DNA of 64,000 nucleotides from Paracoccus sp. N5 (GCF_000371965.1 NZ_AQUO01000001.1:682001-746000), one strand, 5' to 3'; shown: positions 52,597 to 61,450, counted from the first letter of the stretch. A program made the numbers and translations. Notes: generated by a model not told the origin, from the sequence alone.

Positions 52597-53214
52597 CTAA
52601 TCCTTCGGCGCCTTCGGCCTCGGCTGATGCAACCGCCGCCGCGCGTTCGCACGAAAGGCATTGCGCAGATCCTTGTTGATCAAGTCGAGATCGAACCATT
52701 CCGGATCGAAATGCCCGCCCGCCCATCGCAGCGTGGAGCGATGGTCATCGTGCGTCGGGTCGCGGATGATCCCGAGGAAATCCTCGTAGCCCCACGGCCC
52801 GCCGACGTCCTCGGGCGGCCTTGCCCGCGCGCCCTCCAGGCAGAGGGCATGACGTGGCGCCGGGTCGAGCGCCAGCCAATCCTCGATCCGGATCAGGTGC
52901 GCCCAACCGTCTCCGAAATCATAGGCATAGGTGAAACTGCCGTCACGCCCGACGAAATCCTGCAGCCGGACCTCGGCATAGTCGAAAACGCGGGGGCTGC
53001 CGGAACCGTCATCCAGCAGGGCCGGATCGCCGTAACGCAGCCCGCCGATGCGGAATTCGTGCAGATGGCTGTCGGTCCAGCCGAAGGCCGCCTGCAGGAC
53101 CGGATGCAGCCGGTCCAGCGTCCAGTCGCAGGGAACCACCAGCCGCCGCCAGATCTCCGGCTCTATCTCGGCTAGGGTGACATGCAGCCGCACCGCATTC
53201 GGAGGCTGGAACAC
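52597..53214 (-). CDS. Plasmid pRiA4b ORF-3-family protein
   Basis: This 205-residue protein contains RLHVTLAEIEPEIWRRLVVP and FGWTDSHLHEFRIGGLRYGD, plus FTYAYDFGDGWAHLIRIEDW and PEDVGGPWGYEDFLGIIRDP. These are the defining segments of the PRiA4_ORF3 domain (YDFGDxW and PPEDxGGxxGY). The function is unknown, and the family is frequent on plasmids and with transposases. Here it is intact. It lies downstream of the H-NS gene by 15 bp and is possibly co-transcribed. Confidence 0.9.
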   Translation of the reverse strand: MFQPPNAVRLHVTLAEIEPEIWRRLVVPCDWTLDRLHPVLQAAFGWTDSHLHEFRIGGLRYGDPALLDDGSGSPRVFDYAEVRLQDFVGRDGSFTYAYDFGDGWAHLIRIEDWLALDPAPRHALCLEGARARPPEDVGGPWGYEDFLGIIRDPTHDDHRSTLRWAGGHFDPEWFDLDLINKDLRNAFRANARRRLHQPRPKAPKD

Positions 53215-53229
53215 CCCTGCCCTCCCCGG

Positions 53230-53547
53230 TCAGATGGCGAAGTCTTCGAGGGATTTGCCGGCCTCCAGGCCCTCGACGATCCAGGCGGGCTTGCGGCCGC
53301 GACCGCTCCAGGTGATCTCGGGGTTTTCCGGATGGCGGTATTTCGGCGCCACGGTGGCGCGCTTTTGCGCCGGGGTAATTTCCGCCAGTTCGCCCAGCGA
53401 GAAACCGTGCTCCTTTGCCACCGCTTCCGCCGCAGCCCGCGCCTCGGCCTTGCGGCGGTCCTCGAAAGAGGCGATGGCCTTGGCCACGCTCTTTTCCAGC
53501 TGCTTCAATTCGGCCAGCGACAAGGCATTCAGGTCGATATCGGTCAT
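53230..53547 (-). CDS. H-NS family nucleoid-associated protein
   Basis: This 105-residue protein starts MTDIDLNALSLAELKQLEKS with an N-terminal oligomerisation coiled coil (AKAIASFEDRRKAEARAAAE). The C-terminal DNA-binding motif is ENPEITWSGRGRKPAWIVEG, matching the H-NS core YxxxxGxxWSGRGRxPxWI. Alphaproteobacterial relatives include HvrA and Spb, which control photosynthesis or silence foreign DNA. ATG 53547 follows GGGGACG. Its place in accessory DNA suggests a mobile-element-borne silencer. Confidence 0.9.
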   Translation of the reverse strand: MTDIDLNALSLAELKQLEKSVAKAIASFEDRRKAEARAAAEAVAKEHGFSLGELAEITPAQKRATVAPKYRHPENPEITWSGRGRKPAWIVEGLEAGKSLEDFAI

Positions 53548-53642
53548 AAACGTCCCCTGTTGTTATGGCGCCGGTTTAATCCAATAGCGGTCAAACGGCA
53601 ATTCCCACGCTCAATCGGGGATCCGCCCAAGCCTCGGACAAA

Positions 53643-54077
53643 TCATCGCCCGATCAGCTTTATCTCCCTGAGCGGGTGCCCCGTGTCGATGAACAGCCGT
53701 CCCGTCGGTTTCAATGCGGCCCGCAATCGCTCAAGGGCGCGTTGCTCGATATCCGGGTGGCGTCCATCCAGCGCCCCGACACGCATCGCAAAGGCGAGAT
53801 CGAAGGGCGCTTCATCGGGCGGTAATTCGAAATCCTCGATCGCCGCTTGCAGGAACCGCAGGCGGCCGGTGGCGATTTCCGTGCTCGATCCGGCCATCGC
53901 GCTTTCGATCGCCTTGGCCGAGCGGTCGATGGCCAGAACGAAGCCGCTCCCGACGCGACGGGAAACCTCTCGGGCCGCCACGCCCGGACCGCAACCGATC
54001 TCCAGCACCCTCTGGCCCGGCGCCAGCGGCAGCGCGTCGACGAAGGATACGATCCGGTTCGATATCCGCGGGGCCAT
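53643..54077 (-). CDS. SAM-dependent class I methyltransferase (small)
   Basis: This 144-residue protein has motif I in GQRVLEIGCGPGVAAREVSR and motif post-I in FVLAIDRSAKAIESAM. Further signals are LRFLQAAIEDFELPPDEAPF and RLRAALKPTGRLFIDTGHPL. The start is either ATG 54077 (MAPRISNRIVSF) or ATG 54143, which overlaps the upstream gene. The first is preceded by AAGGG. The fold is typical, but the substrate is unknown. It is the last of a row that includes the AAC(3) relic and cupin. Confidence 0.75.
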   Translation of the reverse strand: MAPRISNRIVSFVDALPLAPGQRVLEIGCGPGVAAREVSRRVGSGFVLAIDRSAKAIESAMAGSSTEIATGRLRFLQAAIEDFELPPDEAPFDLAFAMRVGALDGRHPDIEQRALERLRAALKPTGRLFIDTGHPLREIKLIGR

Positions 54078-54082
54078 GATGG

Positions 54083-54922
54083 TCAGCCCTTGTCGGATTG
54101 CCTTCGGCCACCAGGCGCCGATCCGAACTGCCGCTCGAGCCATCCGACTCCGAAGGCGACGATATCCTGCGCGTCGAACAGATGGCAGCGCGCGGCGCCG
54201 ACCATGCCCTCGCAGTGCCGGCCCGTCGCGACATAGGCGCGGGCGATGATCTCGACCGCATCCGGCTGGCCCTCGACCGCGAAGCAATCGAGGATGCCGT
54301 TCGAGTCGAAATCCGTCGCCGCTTCCCAGACCGTCCGGCCATCCGGGCCCAGCACCGGCATCTCGTAGCTGACGCGGCGCTTGCCGGGGATGTCGGCGAC
54401 GGCCTCGGCGTAATGCAGCACGGTCACGGCATCGAGCGGCGCACCCAGCAGCAGGGTCTTGCCGCCAAGGCGCACGAAACGTTCCAGCGGCGAGCCCTCG
54501 CCCAGGGCCTGCCCCAGCCTATGCGGTTCGACCAAGGTCCCGGCCAAGGGGCCGACCGCGACCATCGAGGCATCCGGGTGGGCGCTGCGCCGCGCATCCG
54601 GCAACTCGGCAAGGAACCGGTTCAGCAGGCCGAAGCCGCGATATGTCCCGGCAGTCCGGGGATCGAAGGCGGGCCAGTCGCGGCGCAGGGCCTCGTCCAT
54701 GCGGGCGCCGTTCAGCGTCTCCTCATAGGGCGAGCGGTCCCAGGACGCATATCCCATCACCGTGCCGCCCGGCCCCACGGCATCCATGAGCGCCTAGACG
54801 ACCCCGGCCGCTCCACCCTCGACCGGGCCGAGCGCCTTCAGCGAGGCGTGGACCATCACCAGATCGCCCGGCCGCAGGCCAAGCCGCCGAAGATCCGCCG
54901 TGATCGAGGCCTTGCTGCGCAT
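54083..54922 (-). pseudogene. AAC(3)-family aminoglycoside N-acetyltransferase with in-frame amber codon
   Basis: From ATG 54922 the product reads MRSKASITADLRRLGLRPGD and VMVHASLKALGPVEGG. A TAG then stands at codon 43 (54794-54796) in an otherwise perfect AAC(3) sequence. It continues in the same frame with ALMDAVGPGGTVMGYASWDR, ERFVRLGGKTLLLGAPLDAV, TVLHYAEAVADIPGKRRVSY and a normal end. Full length is 279 codons. AAC(3) enzymes acetylate the 3-amino group of aminoglycosides. Apart from one codon nothing is damaged. The internal ATG 54787 would give a protein lacking the N-terminal substrate loop. Confidence 0.85.
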
Positions 54923-54926
54923 GGGC

Positions 54927-55334
54927 CTAGGGATTGTCCCTGAACCAATCCACGATGGCGGGCATGTCGCGCTCGAACCCGCCGGGGATGAAGACGTTCA
55001 GGACACCGACGCGCTCGGCGGTGCGGTTCCTGAAGTCATGGGTCACCCCGGCCGGGATGCGCAGGAAGGTCCCTTGCGGCGCGTCCAGCCAGTCCGCCCC
55101 GGCCAGGAAGCTGACCGTGCCGGCGATGACGTAGAAGATCTCGTCATTCACTTCATGCGCATGCGCGCCCGGCCCGTCGGCACCGGGCTCCAGCCACCAT
55201 TCCGAGACGCTGTAACGCGCAGCCGTCTCGTCCTCGTCGGCCTTGAACACCGCCGTCATCCGGCCGAGGGCGTAGCGCCGTCCCTCGCCGGGCGGAAGAT
55301 GGATAACGCCCTTGCCCGCGTGTTCGTCGCCCAT
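54927..55334 (-). CDS. Cupin domain protein
   Basis: This 135-residue single-domain cupin has MTAVFKADEDETAARYSVSE, then PGADGPGAHAHEVNDEIFYV with the metal-binding G(X)5HXH(X)3,4E pattern, and PQGTFLRIPAGVTHDFRNRT with the second motif histidine. The start at 55334 follows GGAGGCAGCG. The stop is 5 bp before the AAC(3) relic, so both share a transcript. Similar small cupins sense or isomerise metabolites. The function is not known. Confidence 0.8.
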   Translation of the reverse strand: MGDEHAGKGVIHLPPGEGRRYALGRMTAVFKADEDETAARYSVSEWWLEPGADGPGAHAHEVNDEIFYVIAGTVSFLAGADWLDAPQGTFLRIPAGVTHDFRNRTAERVGVLNVFIPGGFERDMPAIVDWFRDNP

Positions 55335-55443
55335 CGCTGCCTCCCGGTGGCTGATGGAAAGGACCCCGACAGCATAGCCTGCCTGGGCCGCGCTGTCAGG
55401 TCCGGCGCCAGGAGCCCGGCTCGCGCGGCAATGCCCGGAGGCC

Positions 55444-56085
55444 CTAAGTCGCGTCCTGATCCGCCTTGCGCAGAACCACCCTCAGCGTGCCGCTGCTGCC
55501 ACCGCCGCAGAAGAACCGCGCGCCGCCGTCGGATTCCAGCCCCGAGACCCCGGTGCCCGGCGGCATCTCCAGCCGCTCCAGCACCGCGCCGGTGGCGGGG
55601 TCGATGCGGCGGATGTCGCTTTCCTCGCCCTGCCAGGTGCCGTGCCAGAGCGCGCCGTCGGCCCAGGTGACGCCAGTGACGAAGCGGTCGCAGTCGATGC
55701 TGCGCAGCACCTCGCCGGTCTCGGGATCGACCTGGTGGATGCGGCGCCCGCGATGCTGGCCGACCCAAAGCGAACCCTCGGCCCAGGCAAGCCCGGAATT
55801 GCCGCCCTCGGGCGCGGGAATGGTCGCCAGAACCTCGCCGCTTTCCGGGTCGATCTTGCGGATGACCGCCCCGGCGATCTGGAACAGATGCGTGCCGTCG
55901 AAAGCCGTGCCGGCATCGGCGGGGATCTTTAGCGCGCCCAGCAGCGCGCCGCTGTCGGGGTCCAGCGCGTTCAGCCGCTCGCCGCTGGCGAACCAGACCT
56001 GCCTTCCGTCGAAACTGACGCCATGCACCTCTTCGATTCCCGGAAAGGGGCCATATTCGCGGATGATTTCAGCCATGCGTTTCAT
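55444..56085 (-). CDS. Vgb-like beta-propeller (PQQ-/glutaminyl-cyclase-like) protein
   Basis: This 213-residue protein is built of repeated propeller blades with the pattern VWFASGERLNALDPDSGALL, VIRKIDPESGEVLATIPAPE, LWVGQHRGRRIHQVDPETGE and LWHGTWQGEESDIRRIDPAT. Each has an IDPxTGxVL strand like virginiamycin-B-lyase and glutaminyl cyclotransferase. There is no signal peptide. The length allows about five blades, fewer than the usual seven. It is 10 bp away from the end of the regulator upstream on the transcript. The role is unknown, and binding of a small ligand is plausible. Confidence 0.7.
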   Translation of the reverse strand: MKRMAEIIREYGPFPGIEEVHGVSFDGRQVWFASGERLNALDPDSGALLGALKIPADAGTAFDGTHLFQIAGAVIRKIDPESGEVLATIPAPEGGNSGLAWAEGSLWVGQHRGRRIHQVDPETGEVLRSIDCDRFVTGVTWADGALWHGTWQGEESDIRRIDPATGAVLERLEMPPGTGVSGLESDGGARFFCGGGSSGTLRVVLRKADQDAT

Positions 56086-56094
56086 GGCTCCATC

Positions 56095-57354
56095 CTAGCG
56101 CATCGGCAGCGGCGCCGGGAGTAACAAGCTTGTCGGGAAACCCGGTATGCTCCGCGCGATCCAGCGCCGGGCGCGGCCATGGCCGAACCATTCCACCCTG
56201 CCCGCCCGCCGCAGTTCCGCCAGCGCGCGCTGCACGCTGCGCGGGCTGACATCCAGCGCCAGGGCCAGCGCCGAGCTCGACCAGGCCTCGCCATCAGCCA
56301 GCAGGGCCAGCAGGCCCGCGTGATCGCCCTCGACCGGCGGGGCCAGCACGGCGATCCTGCGCCCGCCGCGAGGCTCCAGCACGAAGCCCTGGCCGGTCGC
56401 CCTGATCTCGGCGAGCGGGGCGAGGTGCCCGCGCAGCCGCCCGATCTCGACCCGCAGCCTCGCGCGATGCGATTCGTCGGCATGGCGGGCGCGAAAGGCA
56501 CGCGCGAGCAGGGTTTCGCGCGACACGTCGCCCGGCCACGCCTCGGCCAGGGCGCGCAATAGCGCCATCAGCACCGGCCGCCCGGCCAGCGGCACAACCG
56601 TCGCACCACACCGCAGAAAATTGCGGCAGGCATCGACCAGCAGCATATCCGAGCCGATCAGCGCCTCGACCCCAGCCAGGTCCAGCAGCGTCTCGCGCCC
56701 GCTTTCGATCAGCCGCGCGGCCGGGGCGTCGAAGGCGGCGCGCGCCTGTGCGACCTCGGCGGCCAGCGCGGCGATGCCCGTCTCCTGCGCGGCACGGGCG
56801 GCCCGGTCCAGTGCGACCCGCGCATCCCCGGCCCGGATGCGGCGCATGGCAATGCCCGCGGCGACCAACCAGCAGCCGGGGCGCGACGCCGGGGGCAGCG
56901 CGGCGGTATCCAGCGCCTCCAGCACCGCCTCGGCCTGATAGAGACGCCCGGTCAGCAGCAGCAGCCGGGCCTGCAGGTAGCCGGCATGGGCGGCGTTCGC
57001 CCAGTCGTCCTGCGCCGCAAGCGCGCCTCGCGCCGTGCCAAGCGCCCGCTCCAGTCCGCCCAGGTCGCGCGTGACCAGCGCGATTTCCGCCGCGGCCAGC
57101 CGGCAGCGGGCGCGGGCCAGGGGATCGGCTCTGAGTCCCCGCGCGGCGCGGCGCAGCAGGTCCCGCGCCCGGTCCAGATCGCCAAGTTGCGCCATGGCGA
57201 TGCCGCGCAGTGCCAGCGCCGGCGGGTCGTCGCGCAGGGCGACCCGCTTCAGCGCCGTCAGCGCATCCCCCGCCGCCAGCGCCTGCGCCGCTGCCGCAAT
57301 CCCGTCATGCTTGTTACTCACGCCCGGATGCCGCCCCGTCCTAGACTGCTTCAT
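56095..57354 (-). CDS. Winged-helix transcriptional regulator with TPR-like N-terminus
   Basis: This protein of up to 419 residues has an N-terminal helical-repeat part of about 280 residues (IAMAQLGDLDRARDLLRRAA; TARGALAAQDDWANAAHAGY; RARAAFDAPAARLIESGRET). The C-terminal DNA-binding half has RARLRVEIGRLRGHLAPLAE and a second winged helix SSSALALALDVSPRSVQRAL with the final SIPGFPTSLLLPAPLPMR. Start choice is uncertain between ATG 57354, GTG 57321 and ATG 57307. It is divergent from the DUF899 operon and probably controls it. The fold resembles Helix-turn-helix regulators found next to DUF899 genes in Rhodobacterales. Confidence 0.75.
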   Translation of the reverse strand: MKQSRTGRHPGVSNKHDGIAAAAQALAAGDALTALKRVALRDDPPALALRGIAMAQLGDLDRARDLLRRAARGLRADPLARARCRLAAAEIALVTRDLGGLERALGTARGALAAQDDWANAAHAGYLQARLLLLTGRLYQAEAVLEALDTAALPPASRPGCWLVAAGIAMRRIRAGDARVALDRAARAAQETGIAALAAEVAQARAAFDAPAARLIESGRETLLDLAGVEALIGSDMLLVDACRNFLRCGATVVPLAGRPVLMALLRALAEAWPGDVSRETLLARAFRARHADESHRARLRVEIGRLRGHLAPLAEIRATGQGFVLEPRGGRRIAVLAPPVEGDHAGLLALLADGEAWSSSALALALDVSPRSVQRALAELRRAGRVEWFGHGRARRWIARSIPGFPTSLLLPAPLPMR

Positions 57355-57385
57355 GTCCCGCAAAGCATCGGACGGGAGGCCCGCA

Positions 57386-57625
57386 ATGACAACGCCCACG
57401 CAAAAGCCCGGCGCGGCAGGCTGGCTGGCCCTTGCGGCGGCGCCCTGCTTCGCCGCCATGGCCGGAATCACGGCGGCCTCGCCCGCGCTCTGCCTGTCCG
57501 ACCCCGGCCCGCTGCCGCTGGACGGCATGGCCACGATGTATCTGCTGATGGCCCTGTTCCACCTGCCGCCCTGGTTGCGGCTGATGGCCGGCCGACATCC
57601 CATCCCGAAAGGAGACCGACCATGA
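57386..57625 (+). CDS. Small membrane protein coupled to the DUF899 gene (79 aa)
   Basis: MTTPTQKPGAAGWLALAAAP then CFAAMAGITAASPALCLSDP and GMATMYLLMALFHLPPWLRL show two hydrophobic stretches with cysteines. GGGAGG lies 9 nt before ATG 57386. Its stop overlaps the next gene start (ATGA). Co-occurrence with DUF899 genes is frequent. The role is unknown; it could be a membrane anchor or sensor. Confidence 0.75.
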   Translation: MTTPTQKPGAAGWLALAAAPCFAAMAGITAASPALCLSDPGPLPLDGMATMYLLMALFHLPPWLRLMAGRHPIPKGDRP

Positions 57626-58308
57626 CCCAAGCCATCGTTTCCCGCGAGGCATGGCTGGAGGCCCGCAAGGCGCTGCTGGCCCGCGAACGCGACATGACCC
57701 ACCAGCTCGACGCGCTGCGCGCCGAGCGGCGGAGGATGCCCTGGGTCCGCATCGACAAGCCCTATCGCTTCATGGGGCTCGACGGCGAGGTGACGCTGGG
57801 CGACCTGTTCGGGACCCGCAGCCAGCTCGCCGTCTATCACTTCATGCTGGCGCCGGGATCGGAGCATATCTGCTCGGGCTGCGCCTTCGTCGCCGATCAT
57901 GTGGATGCCGCCCGCCAGCATTTTGAGCAGGCCGACCTGGCCTTCGCCGCCGTCTCGCGCGCGCCGGTCCCGCAGATCGAGGAGGTCCGGCGGCGGATGG
58001 GCTGGCGCCTTCCCTGGCTGTCCTCGGGAGACGGCGATTTCAACCACGACTTCGGCGTTTCCTTCACCGAGGAGGATCGCGCCGCCGGCCGGGCGATCTA
58101 CAATTACGGCACGGTGATCAGGAACAGCCCGGACATGTTCGGGGTCAGCATCTTCGTGCGGCAGGACGACGCCATCTTCCACAGCTATTCCACCTATCAC
58201 CGCGGCGTGGAACTGCTGATGGGCGCGTTCAACTGGCTGGACCTCACCCCCAAGGGCCGCAACGAGAACGGCGCCATGAGCTGGCTCAGGCTGCATGACG
58301 AATACTGA
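57622..58308 (+). CDS. DUF899 thioredoxin-fold protein
   Basis: This 228-residue protein starts MTQAIVSREAWLEARKALLA and has WVRIDKPYRFMGLDGEVTLG and FMLAPGSEHICSGCAFVADH. It also has FNHDFGVSFTEEDRAAGRAI and AIFHSYSTYHRGVELLMGAF, all conserved in DUF899. CSGCAF replaces the thioredoxin CxxC by CxxC in a different context, and the fold is thioredoxin-like. Relatives are called CalU12-like. It is coupled to the small membrane gene, and the divergent regulator probably controls both. Confidence 0.9.
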   Translation: MTQAIVSREAWLEARKALLARERDMTHQLDALRAERRRMPWVRIDKPYRFMGLDGEVTLGDLFGTRSQLAVYHFMLAPGSEHICSGCAFVADHVDAARQHFEQADLAFAAVSRAPVPQIEEVRRRMGWRLPWLSSGDGDFNHDFGVSFTEEDRAAGRAIYNYGTVIRNSPDMFGVSIFVRQDDAIFHSYSTYHRGVELLMGAFNWLDLTPKGRNENGAMSWLRLHDEY

Positions 58309-58621
58309 GCCGGGCGCAGAGGATCAGGGCGGGCGCTGAGCATCCGGCGCTTAGGACGATATCAGGGCATCTGTCCTGACGATGGGCTGGGGTGCCTGCT
58401 GGCCGGGCAATGAATGCCCCTCGATAACCGCGAGCAGGGGAAACAGGTCGCAAGCGGCCAGGGGACACGGCTTGCAGCCCCCGGCTGCCCGCCCTAAATT
58501 CCGACCATGATGTTCGTGTCCACATTCTTCCCGCTGATCTGACCGGCCCTGCCGCCGGCGCTTTCGCGCCATCAGATCGACACGGCGGCCCGCGATTAGG
58601 GCGCCAAGCGGAGAATGCGTG

Positions 58622-59410
58622 ATGACCAATCCCGAACCCACCGGCCTGACCAAGCATCAGGTTCAAAGCTTCATCGAGGACGGCTTCGTCAGGATCGACG
58701 GCGCCTTCCCCACCGACCTCGCCCAGCAATGCCGGGACGAGTTGTGGGCGGCGACGGGCCTCTCGCCCGACCGGCCCGAGGGTTGGACGCGACCCGTCAT
58801 CCGGATCGCATCGATGTCCACGCCCGCCTTCGTCCAGGCCGCCAACACCCCGCTGCTGCATCGGGCCTATGACCAGCTTGCCGGGCCGGCGCGCTGGCTT
58901 GCGCCGCAAGGGCTGGGCAGTTTCCCGATCCGCTTCCCCTCGCCCATCGCCCCCGGCGACGATGGCTGGCATGTGGACATGAGCTTCGGCAACAGCCCGG
59001 ATTTCATGGAGTGGCGGGTCAATGTCAAAAGCAGTGGCCGCGCGTTGCTGATGCTGTTCCTGTTCTCGGATGTCGGGCCCGGCGATGCACCGACCCGGAT
59101 CAGGCAGGGCTCGCATATGGCCATTGCCCGCGAGTTGCTGCCCCATGGGGCGGCAGGCGCGACGCTACGGCAATTGTCGGCGAACGGCTATGCCTCGACC
59201 GAGACCTGCCCCGAGGTGCTGGCGACCGGCGCGGCGGGCACGGTCTATCTGTGCCATCCGTTCCTGGTCCATGCCGCACAGCCGCACCGGGGGACAAGAC
59301 CCCGCTTCATGGCCCAGCCGCCCTTGCTGCCCAAGGGCGAGTTCGACCCGGCCTTGCCGCCCTCGCCCGTCCAGATCGCCATCCGCAGGGCCTGCGGGCT
59401 GGCATTCTGA
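58622..59410 (+). CDS. Phytanoyl-CoA dioxygenase-family Fe(II)/2-oxoglutarate enzyme
   Basis: This 262-residue jelly-roll oxygenase has iron ligands HxD in APGDDGWHVDMSFGNSPDFM and the distal histidine and arginine in YLCHPFLVHAAQPHRGTRPR. The start is MTNPEPTGLTKHQVQSFIED, with ATG 58622 preceded by GGAGAATGCG; a GTG directly before it is possible. The N-terminal QSFIEDGFVRIDGAFP is typical of PhyH. Many members hydroxylate small natural products or antibiotics. No partner gene indicates the substrate. Confidence 0.85.
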   Translation: MTNPEPTGLTKHQVQSFIEDGFVRIDGAFPTDLAQQCRDELWAATGLSPDRPEGWTRPVIRIASMSTPAFVQAANTPLLHRAYDQLAGPARWLAPQGLGSFPIRFPSPIAPGDDGWHVDMSFGNSPDFMEWRVNVKSSGRALLMLFLFSDVGPGDAPTRIRQGSHMAIARELLPHGAAGATLRQLSANGYASTETCPEVLATGAAGTVYLCHPFLVHAAQPHRGTRPRFMAQPPLLPKGEFDPALPPSPVQIAIRRACGLAF

Positions 59411-59507
59411 AACCGGCAGGGTCCGGGGCTGCGTCAGATGAGCGACGCCCAGGCATCGGTGACAACACCCTGCGTCTTCCTGGCCCTCTCCATGCCGCCG
59501 CCGTCGT

Positions 59508-60884
59508 TCACCTTGCGACGATGAAAAGACGGCTGCCGTCGCGGATCAGTTCCAGCGCCGCGACGGCTCGGCGGCCGGCAAGCATGCCACGCAAATCCGC
59601 GACCGAGGAAACCGGCGTCCGGTTGACGGCGACGATCATGTCGCCGCGGCGCAGGCCGATCCAGGCCGCAAGGCTGTCCGGCTCGACGCTGTCGACCATG
59701 ATCCCGGCACTGCCCGCCCGGCGCGCCTCCTCCGCCGAGGCGTTGCGCAGCCGGGCGCCATCCAGCGGCGTGCCGGCGAAATCACCGGAGGAGGTCGCAT
59801 CGGCGGTGATGGTCAGGGCGACCTCCCGCGCATCCCCGTCGCGCCTGACCGTCAGGCGGATGGTGCTGCCGACGGGCGTCAGGCCCAGCCGGTTGCGCAG
59901 ATGCGTGGCGCCCTGCACCGGGGCGCCGTCGACAGCGGTCACCACGTCCCCCGCCTTCAGCCCCGCCTTCTCGGCGGGCGAGCCGGGCTCGACATTCGCG
60001 ATCACCGCGCCGTGGATGCCGCCCAGCTCCAGCGCCTCGGCCAGGTCGGGCGTCATGTCGTGCATGCCGATGCCCAGCCTGCCGCGCCGCACCTCGCCGT
60101 GCTCGATCAGCTGCCGCATCACGGCGACGGCCATGTTGCTGGGCACCGCGAAGCCGATGCCGATATTGCCCCCTGCCGGGGTCAGGATGGCGGTGTTGAT
60201 GCCGACCAGCCGGCCGTCCAGCGTCACCAGCGCGCCGCCCGAATTGCCCGGATTGATCGAGGCGTCGGTCTGGATGAAATCCTCATAGCCCTCGCGGCTG
60301 ATGCCGCTGCGCCCCAGCGCGCTGACGATGCCCGAGGTCACCGTCTGGCCCAGGCCGAAGGGGTTGCCGATGGCGGCGACGAAGTCGCCGACCTGAAGGC
60401 GGTCGGAATCGCCGATCTCCAGCGCGACCAGATCCTCGGCCTCGATCCGCAGCAGGGCGATTTCCGTGGCCTGGTCGGCGCCGACGAGCTCGGCCCGGAA
60501 CTGGCGCCCGTCCTTCAGGGTGACGCTGATCGCGCTGGCCTCGGCGACGACGTGATGGTTGGTCAGCACATAGCCGTTCTGGGCGTCGACGATCACGCCG
60601 GAGCCGGCGCTCATCTGCCGCCGCACCGGCGGGTCGCGAAGATCGAAGAAGCGGCGGAAATAGGGATCGTTGTAAAGCGGGTTCGATACCGCCGGCGTTT
60701 CCGAGACCACCGCGATATTGACCACCGCCGGGGTCACGCGCGACAGCATCGGGGCGATGGTGGGAATACCGCCCCCAGCCTCGGGCATGGGCTGCCCGAC
60801 AGCCGCTTGGGGCGGCGCGACCAGCGCCAGGATCGTGCACAGCGTGATGACGGCCGCGCGCAGTCGGGGGATTTTCATCGACAT
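59508..60884 (-). CDS. HtrA/DegP-type periplasmic serine protease (Asp-to-Glu in the triad)
   Basis: This 458-residue protease has a signal peptide (AAVITLCTILALVAPPQAAV). Its trypsin-like domain has His in NGYVLTNHHVVAEA (H111) and Ser in DASINPGNSGGALVTLDGRL (S215). Two PDZ domains follow (GRLGIGMHDMTPDLAEALEL; RRAGSAGIMVDSVEPDSLAA). Where most HtrA proteins have TDIALL/SDIALI the sequence is ADQATEIALLRI, placing Glu141 at the Asp of the triad. ATG 60884 follows CGGAG. It lies downstream of the SPW and Hsp20 genes and is probably involved in envelope protein quality control. Confidence 0.9.
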   Translation of the reverse strand: MSMKIPRLRAAVITLCTILALVAPPQAAVGQPMPEAGGGIPTIAPMLSRVTPAVVNIAVVSETPAVSNPLYNDPYFRRFFDLRDPPVRRQMSAGSGVIVDAQNGYVLTNHHVVAEASAISVTLKDGRQFRAELVGADQATEIALLRIEAEDLVALEIGDSDRLQVGDFVAAIGNPFGLGQTVTSGIVSALGRSGISREGYEDFIQTDASINPGNSGGALVTLDGRLVGINTAILTPAGGNIGIGFAVPSNMAVAVMRQLIEHGEVRRGRLGIGMHDMTPDLAEALELGGIHGAVIANVEPGSPAEKAGLKAGDVVTAVDGAPVQGATHLRNRLGLTPVGSTIRLTVRRDGDAREVALTITADATSSGDFAGTPLDGARLRNASAEEARRAGSAGIMVDSVEPDSLAAWIGLRRGDMIVAVNRTPVSSVADLRGMLAGRRAVAALELIRDGSRLFIVAR

Positions 60885-60943
60885 CGGCAATCTCCGTTTG
60901 ATCGGTGGTGATTTCCTTTCTCGCCCGAGACCAGACGGAGAAC

Positions 60944-60975
60944 AAGAAAACGGCCCGGCGGGTTGCCGGGCCGTT
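60944..60975 (-). terminator. Rho-independent terminator after the SPW gene
   Basis: On the minus strand AACGGCCCGGC-AACCC-GCCGGGCCGTT is followed by TTCTTG. The stem has 11 bp. It starts 8 bp after the SPW stop, so degP is likely transcribed separately. Confidence 0.8.
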
Positions 60976-60982
60976 CGGGAGG

Positions 60983-61348
60983 TCACGCTGTCGAATAGGG
61001 CCGGTCGTCGCCCGACCACAGGCTGACGCCCGCCAGGATCGCGACGACCAGACCGGCGATCACATGCACCCACATCGCCGCCGCGAGGGTCGCGAAGCCC
61101 AGGACCCAGGGCGCGATCACCGCCCAGAGGCCAAGGGCGACATTGGCCCATTCCTCAAGCCTGTGGAACGCGAAGAGCGCGGCCAGCGCGATCAGCGTCA
61201 TCGCGGCCCCGACGAGCCAGGCGTTCCACGCCGCGGCGGTCTCGGCCGCGAAGCCGAGATACCAGGGCGACAGCAGAAGACCGAGACCGGCAACGACATT
61301 GGCGATGTCGAATGCCGTCCGGCGATCGAGAGACAGGGATTTCAGCAT
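60983..61348 (-). CDS. SPW-repeat membrane protein
   Basis: This 121-residue protein has four hydrophobic helices and two SPW motifs: FDIANVVAGLGLLLSPWYLG and LGLWAVIAPWVLGFATLAAA. The family is named after the Ser-Pro-Trp turn, and the second copy is APW. The ATG at 61348 follows AGGAGGAGTG. Such proteins occur with Hsp20 and HtrA genes in transferable stress-tolerance loci. The function is not known, and a membrane-stress role is inferred. Confidence 0.85.
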   Translation of the reverse strand: MLKSLSLDRRTAFDIANVVAGLGLLLSPWYLGFAAETAAAWNAWLVGAAMTLIALAALFAFHRLEEWANVALGLWAVIAPWVLGFATLAAAMWVHVIAGLVVAILAGVSLWSGDDRPYSTA

Positions 61349-61450
61349 CGTTCACTCCTCCTTGTCGGTTGCTTGGTGATCCCGTCAATGGACCTTCCCC
61401 TGCGGGGGAAGGCTGGATGCGGCGGCGGCGGTTGTCGCCGCCGCGATGGC

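Noticed and set aside
61392..61443. GC-rich hairpins after hsp20 copy 1 as a terminator
   Set aside because: Stems are strong, but no T-run follows, so termination could not be supported.
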